This document shows positions 28,533 to 32,452 of a stretch of 32,452 bases of DNA, one piece after another. This DNA is from an uncultured Pseudomonadota bacterium (GTDB lineage: Bacteria; Pseudomonadota; Gammaproteobacteria; Steroidobacterales; Steroidobacteraceae), in the NCBI GenBank assembly GCA_903828595.1, contig CAIKMS010000014.1:1-32452 (forward strand). Reading direction: 5' to 3'. Made by a program: the position numbers and the translations under genes. Below the pieces are notes generated by a model. That model was not told the origin of the DNA and made no database searches. It saw only the letters and a list, made by a program, of their open reading frames with translations. Each line of letters opens with the position of its first letter. Within the stretch, counting starts at the first letter, position 1.

Positions 28533-30806
28533 TTAAGAACTCAGCACCGGTTCCTCGTTGGGCTTGGACTCCAGGGTCAGGCCGTTGCCGTTAGCGGCTA
28601 AGCGCACGCGCACGGTACCTCCGTGGGCCAGATTGCCGAACAGCAATTCCTCAGCCAGCGGCCGCTTAACGTGCTCTTGGATCACCCGGGCCATAGGTCT
28701 TGCACCCATGGTGGGATCGTAGCCAGTCCGAGCGATCCAGCCACGGGCATCCTCGTCGATGCTGATCTGCACCCCCTTAGACTCCAGCTGCGCTTCGACT
28801 TCCAGAAGCAACTTATCCACAACCCGCTCAATGACCGCCTTGCCCAGCGGTGCGAACTGCACCACGGCATCCAGGCGGTTGCGAAACTCCGGTGAGAACA
28901 TCCGCTTAATCGCTTCATTGGCATCCGGGCTGTTATCCCCCGGTGCAAAGCCGATCCCGGTGCGCGCCATGTCGGCGGCCCCGGCGTTGGTGGTCATGAC
29001 AATAATGACGTGCCTAAAATCGGCCTTACGCCCGTTATTGTCGGTCAAAGCGCCATGATCCATGACCTGCAGCAGCAAATTAAACACATCCGGATGGGCT
29101 TTTTCGATTTCATCGAGCAGCAACACCGCGTGCGGATGTTTGGTCACCGCCTCCGTTAAAAGGCCGCCCTGATCAAAGCCCACGTAGCCCGGAGGCGCAC
29201 CAATCAAGCGTGACACCGTGTGGCGCTCCATGTACTCGGACATGTCAAAGCGAATTAACTCCACACCTAACGCTAACGCTAACTGGCGAGTGACCTCGGT
29301 CTTACCTACACCCGTGGGGCCGGCAAAAAGGAAGGAGCCCACCGGCTTACGGGCATCCCCCAACCCGGATCTGGCCATTTTAATGGCCGCCCCCAGCACA
29401 TCGATGGCGGCATCCTGACCGTAAATCACCAGTTTTAAGTTGCGCTCGATATTCTTTAAGACTTCCCGATCCGAGGTGGTGACTTGCTTAGGCGGAATTC
29501 GCGCAATGCGCGCCACGACCGCTTCAACCTGCTCGACGGTCACGCTCGTTGGCCGCTCCGAAGGCGGCTTTAAGCGCAGGTTGGCGCCGGCCTCATCGAC
29601 CACATCAATCGCCTTATCCGGCAGGTGCCGGTCATTGATATACCGCGCCGCCAGCTCAGCGGCCGCCTGCAAGGCTTCATCCAGGTATAAAACCCCGTGG
29701 TGTTCTTCGTAACGGGACTTCAAGCCTTTGAGGATTTCCACGGTCTCCGCCACGCTAGGCTCGACCACATCGATTTTCTGGAAGCGACGTGCCAGGGCGT
29801 GATCTTTCTCAAAGATCCCGCGGTACTCGGCGTAGGTGGTTGAACCGATGCAGCGTAATTGCCCATTGGATAGCGCCGGCTTAATGAGGTTAGAAGCGTC
29901 CATGACGCCACCCGAGGCTGCACCCGCCCCGATCACGGTATGAATTTCATCAATGAAAAGAATCGCTCCGGGTTGCTTATAAAGCTCCGACAGCACGCCT
30001 TTGAGGCGTTTTTCGAAATCACCGCGGTATTTGGTACCGGCGATCAATGAGCCCATATCCAGCGAATAGATCGTGCAATCCAATAGGATATCCGGGACTT
30101 TGCCTTCGGTAATCAGCCGAGCCAAGCCCTCGGCGATGGCCGTCTTGCCCACACCGGCCTCCCCTACATAGAGCGGGTTGTTCTTGCGGCGACGGCACAA
30201 GATCTCCACCGTACGCTCCACTTCTAAGGTTCGGCCAATCAGTGGATCGATCTTGCCATCCTGAGCCAGTTTGTTGAGATTGCTGCAGTATTTATCCAAA
30301 GCACTGCCGCCTTCCGCGTCACGCTCACCCGCCTCACTGGGTGCGGAATCCTCTTTTTCAGCACCCTCTTCCTTGGCTTTGGATAGACCGTGCGAGAGAT
30401 AATTGACCACGTCCAAGCGGGCCACGTCCTGCTGACTGAGCAAATAGGCTGCGTGACTTTGTTTTTCACTAAAAATAGCTACCAGCACGTTGGTGACGGC
30501 CACTTCTTTTTTGCCGCTGGACTGGACGTGGAACACGGCGCGCTGTAGCACACGCTGGAAACCTAGGGTGGGTTGCACGTCGCGCTCATCATCGGCCGGC
30601 AAGCGCGGGGTGGTGTTATCCACAAACTCCTCAAGCTCGGTGCGCAACTTCGTTAAATCCGCACCACCAGCACGCAAGACTTCGCGGACTTTGGGGGTAT
30701 CGAGAATGGCGATGAGCAGGTGCTCGACCGTCATGTACTCATGACGCGCCGCGCGGGCCCGCGCAAAGGCCTCGTTTAGACAAAATTCGAGTTCACTGGA
30801 AAGCAC
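28533..30806 (-). CDS. clpA: ATP-dependent Clp protease ATP-binding subunit ClpA
   Basis: 757 residues. AAA+ unfoldase that feeds ClpP and accepts N-degron substrates from ClpS. The N domain MLSSELEFCLNEAFARARAA binds ClpS (about 1-145). First AAA: Walker A VGEAGVGKTAIAEGL near 215, Walker B ILFIDEIHTVIGAG. Second AAA: Walker A FAGPTGVGKTEVTRQL near 497, Walker B LLLDEIEKAHPDV. An IGF tripeptide in ARTGIGFAPGD is the ClpP-docking loop. GTG start at 30806 directly abuts the clpS stop (TAA then GTG). There is no middle ClpB-type coiled coil. clpP is not in the window. Confidence 0.97.
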   Translation of the reverse strand: MLSSELEFCLNEAFARARAARHEYMTVEHLLIAILDTPKVREVLRAGGADLTKLRTELEEFVDNTTPRLPADDERDVQPTLGFQRVLQRAVFHVQSSGKKEVAVTNVLVAIFSEKQSHAAYLLSQQDVARLDVVNYLSHGLSKAKEEGAEKEDSAPSEAGERDAEGGSALDKYCSNLNKLAQDGKIDPLIGRTLEVERTVEILCRRRKNNPLYVGEAGVGKTAIAEGLARLITEGKVPDILLDCTIYSLDMGSLIAGTKYRGDFEKRLKGVLSELYKQPGAILFIDEIHTVIGAGAASGGVMDASNLIKPALSNGQLRCIGSTTYAEYRGIFEKDHALARRFQKIDVVEPSVAETVEILKGLKSRYEEHHGVLYLDEALQAAAELAARYINDRHLPDKAIDVVDEAGANLRLKPPSERPTSVTVEQVEAVVARIARIPPKQVTTSDREVLKNIERNLKLVIYGQDAAIDVLGAAIKMARSGLGDARKPVGSFLFAGPTGVGKTEVTRQLALALGVELIRFDMSEYMERHTVSRLIGAPPGYVGFDQGGLLTEAVTKHPHAVLLLDEIEKAHPDVFNLLLQVMDHGALTDNNGRKADFRHVIIVMTTNAGAADMARTGIGFAPGDNSPDANEAIKRMFSPEFRNRLDAVVQFAPLGKAVIERVVDKLLLEVEAQLESKGVQISIDEDARGWIARTGYDPTMGARPMARVIQEHVKRPLAEELLFGNLAHGGTVRVRLAANGNGLTLESKPNEEPVLSS

Positions 30807-31274
30807 TTAGTCCGCCTCTTCCATAGTGCACAGCAACGGATGTTGATGCTGCCGTGCGTAAGCCATTACCTGAGCGACCTTAGTCTCAGCAATTTCATAG
30901 GTGAAAATGCCACAAACGCCCTTACCCTTGGTATGTACCTCCAGCATCACTCGGGTCGCGGATACGCGATCCAAAATGAAAATACGCTGCAGGACATCCA
31001 CGACAAACTCCATCGGTGTGTAGTCATCATTGAGCAACAACACCTTGTAAAGTGGCGGTTTTTTCAGCTTCGGTGCCGCCTCTTCGACCACCGCACCCAG
31101 ACCCGACCCGACTCGACCGTCATCCGGGCCCTCGGGCTCGCCGGCAGCGCGCGCAGGCAGGTTGCGCGCCGCCGCAGACACGTTGGATAACGAACCGAGT
31201 AACGACCCGTTAGGGAACCTTTGAGCCGTAGCGCACTCTACAAACCACAATCCGACCGTGTTCTGACTTGGCAT
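30807..31274 (-). CDS. clpS: ATP-dependent Clp protease adaptor ClpS
   Basis: N-recognin adaptor that binds N-terminal Leu, Phe, Trp or Tyr and delivers substrates to ClpA. The core (about residues 70-155) reads [68 protein letters not shown]. The [10 protein letters not shown] and [10 protein letters not shown] motifs are diagnostic. From the only ATG the protein is 155 residues, about 50 longer than E. coli ClpS, and the first 30 residues look unlike the family. A downstream GTG such as 31181 may be the true start, but no clear ribosome binding site decides it. The promoter at 31327-31355 lies about 50 nt before the ATG. Confidence 0.93.
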   Translation of the reverse strand: MPSQNTVGLWFVECATAQRFPNGSLLGSLSNVSAAARNLPARAAGEPEGPDDGRVGSGLGAVVEEAAPKLKKPPLYKVLLLNDDYTPMEFVVDVLQRIFILDRVSATRVMLEVHTKGKGVCGIFTYEIAETKVAQVMAYARQHQHPLLCTMEEAD

Positions 31275-31326
31275 CTTGAAAATCGTTCTGCCTCTAAGCG
31301 AATCGCACCGTCTGGCGCGTTAGTTC

Positions 31327-31355
31327 TTTATAGGGGCCGGTGCGGCATAAGACAA
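31327..31355 (-). promoter_or_regulatory. Sigma70-type promoter for clpS-clpA
   Basis: On the minus strand TTGTCT (31355-31350), a 17-nt spacer, then TATAAA (31332-31327). These match 4/6 and 5/6 of consensus with ideal spacing, giving a start near 31320 and a leader of about 46 nt to the clpS ATG. Confidence 0.6.
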
Positions 31356-31452
31356 GGTGTGCAAAAAGGAAAATTAGCACCCCAGACCGGACGCCTGCGC
31401 GCGAGTTATTCACCCATGACGCACTGATGACTTCATTAGTCTGAACAATAAC

Positions 31453-31482
31453 TTGAGGCTACTGCTCGCGGCGACTTATGAT
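31453..31482 (+). promoter_or_regulatory. Putative promoter of gspC
   Basis: TTGAGG (31453-31458), an 18-nt spacer, then TATGAT (31477-31482). These are 4/6 and 5/6 to consensus. It would start near 31489, about 105-115 nt before gspC. The rest of the 31275-31593 gap between clpS and gspC holds only the clpS promoter and no convincing gene. Confidence 0.5.
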
Positions 31483-31602
31483 GATCACCATGACTGCACC
31501 GTGCGAACTTGAAAAGTTAGGCGTACTGGCCGCTAAACGCCGCTCGTCCACCGTCGGTGGGCGACGGGGCCATAACCTGTTAGCCGGTCGTCGATGCCGA
31601 CT

Positions 31603-32452
31603 ATGAGCACAGCCGGGTTACCGCCGAGCGTTGCGGCCTGGCTGCAGAATCGTGCGCCGGATCTTTTGGCGGTCACCGCAGCGGCACTGCTGGCCGGCAA
31701 ATTAGCCTTCGCCGCCTCGCATTGGCTGGCGGGCGCTGCTCATCACGCACCGGCTGGGACCTTAACCCCGCTGAGCATTCCCCGGCTGGATTCGCAAAGC
31801 CTGTTGAGTGCCCACTTATTTGGCACCGCGCCGGTCGCGCAAGGCCCAGTGCAGGTCAGTAGCGCGCCTTTGGTGCTGACCGGGACCATGGCGACCCCTG
31901 ACCCCAAGCACGGCTGGGCCATCATCGGCGAGAACGCCTTGAGCGCCCACCTGTTTGCGGCCGGCACCACGATGCCCTCGGGCATCCGTCTGCTAGAGGT
32001 CTACTCCACGCAGGTCTTTATTGAGCGAAATGGCACGCGGGAGGTGCTCGAGTTACCGCACACGGCCATCAAAGGCAGTAACTTACCCTTGGGTAACGCT
32101 AATCTTGCCAGTACCGCGCCGATCGCTGAGAGCGTGAAGATGATGGCCCAAGACTCCGCGCTGATCGGTCAGGTTATGCGTCCGCAGCCGGTTTTTGCCA
32201 ACGGTCAATTGCACGGAATCCGTCTCTACCCGGGTACGGATCGCAACAAGTTCTCCCAGCTGGGATTACAGCCTGGTGACTTGGTCACAGCGGTGAATAA
32301 CGTGCCCATCTCGGATGCGCAACATGGCGTGGATATACTGCGTAACCTTGGCAGTGCGCCGCAGGCCACCATTACCGTTGAACGCGGTGGAGCAACCCAG
32401 CAGATCACAATTGATAGCGCCAAACTCAACAGCGTTGCCGGATCCGCCGCGG
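31603..32452 (+). CDS. gspC: Type II secretion system protein GspC (3' end outside window)
   Basis: 283 codons are present, open at the right edge. GspC is the inner-membrane subunit that links the platform to the secretin GspD. A cytoplasmic N-terminus is followed by one membrane segment (LLAVTAAALLAGKLAFAASH, about 21-44). The homology region carries LLSAHLFGTAPV, LVLTGTMATPDPKHGWAIIG and VFIERNGTREVLELP. The C-terminal PDZ domain starts near 195 with GIRLYPGTDRNKFSQLGLQP, GDLVTAVNNVPISDAQHGV and ILRNLGSAPQATITVERGG. ATG 31594 is in frame and would add MPT; neither start has a clear ribosome binding site. Other gsp genes are expected beyond the edge. Confidence 0.9.
   Translation, partial: MSTAGLPPSVAAWLQNRAPDLLAVTAAALLAGKLAFAASHWLAGAAHHAPAGTLTPLSIPRLDSQSLLSAHLFGTAPVAQGPVQVSSAPLVLTGTMATPDPKHGWAIIGENALSAHLFAAGTTMPSGIRLLEVYSTQVFIERNGTREVLELPHTAIKGSNLPLGNANLASTAPIAESVKMMAQDSALIGQVMRPQPVFANGQLHGIRLYPGTDRNKFSQLGLQPGDLVTAVNNVPISDAQHGVDILRNLGSAPQATITVERGGATQQITIDSAKLNSVAGSAA

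Noticed and set aside
31478..31606. Possible 42-codon leader ORF ending in an ATGA overlap with gspC
   Set aside because: Its first ATG codons lie in or just after the predicted -10 box (31477-31482), so it could only be made from a near-leaderless message. The peptide is Arg-rich with no recognisable pattern, so I kept it out of the features.

Overview
The window is a chromosomal segment of a moderately GC-rich gammaproteobacterium. The main evidence is gene order: trxB lies divergent to ftsK-lolA-rarA-serS, and aat-infA converges on clpS-clpA, an arrangement typical of that class. Single-copy housekeeping genes, three tRNAs and a type II secretion start gene point to a free-living, non-reduced genome. 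A Xanthomonadales/Nevskiales-like lineage is possible, but I cannot prove it from the sequence.

Layout. 1-4122 holds sucA-sucB (2-oxoglutarate dehydrogenase E1 and E2, minus strand; sucB runs off the left edge), with a leader rich in dyad symmetries. 4339-4564 carries tRNA-Arg(CCT) and tRNA-Ala(CGC). 4655-5822 is a divergent pair whose start codons overlap: a membrane-anchored protein resembling a catalytically dead histidine phosphatase, and a MobA/MocA-like nucleotidyltransferase. 5806-12783 is a five-gene minus-strand run: a YtcJ-type amidohydrolase, two paralogous secreted COG1228 amidohydrolases separated by a glutathione transferase, and a glutamine-dependent asparagine synthetase. 12993-15873 holds a secreted M28 peptidase and a Tat-exported M24 (Xaa-Pro type) peptidase, which converge on a shared hairpin. 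With the amidohydrolases they look like an envelope peptide or amide scavenging neighbourhood (inference).

16146-18922 is the vitamin B12 section: a cobalamin riboswitch, a BtuB-like TonB-dependent receptor, then a decayed cobU/cobP that overlapped the btuB stop codon, abutting the C-terminal remnant of a serine recombinase next to tRNA-Ser(TGA). 19124-24887 is tRNA-Ser, serS, rarA, lolA and ftsK on the minus strand. 25114-27346 is a 36-residue ORF, trxB and a FemAB-like gene, chained by 4-nt ATGA overlaps. 27499-31274 holds aat, infA, clpA and clpS: Aat tags N-termini, ClpS recognises them and ClpA unfolds them, so most of the bacterial N-degron pathway is here. The window ends in gspC (type II secretion), cut by the right edge.

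Most of the window is conserved housekeeping sequence. The parts most worth a second look are the degenerate histidine-phosphatase-like protein, the btuB-cobU-recombinase wreck, the small ORF fused to trxB by a start/stop overlap, the dyad cluster before sucA, and the duplicated amidohydrolase block. I did not find a clear new defence, CRISPR or mobile system.
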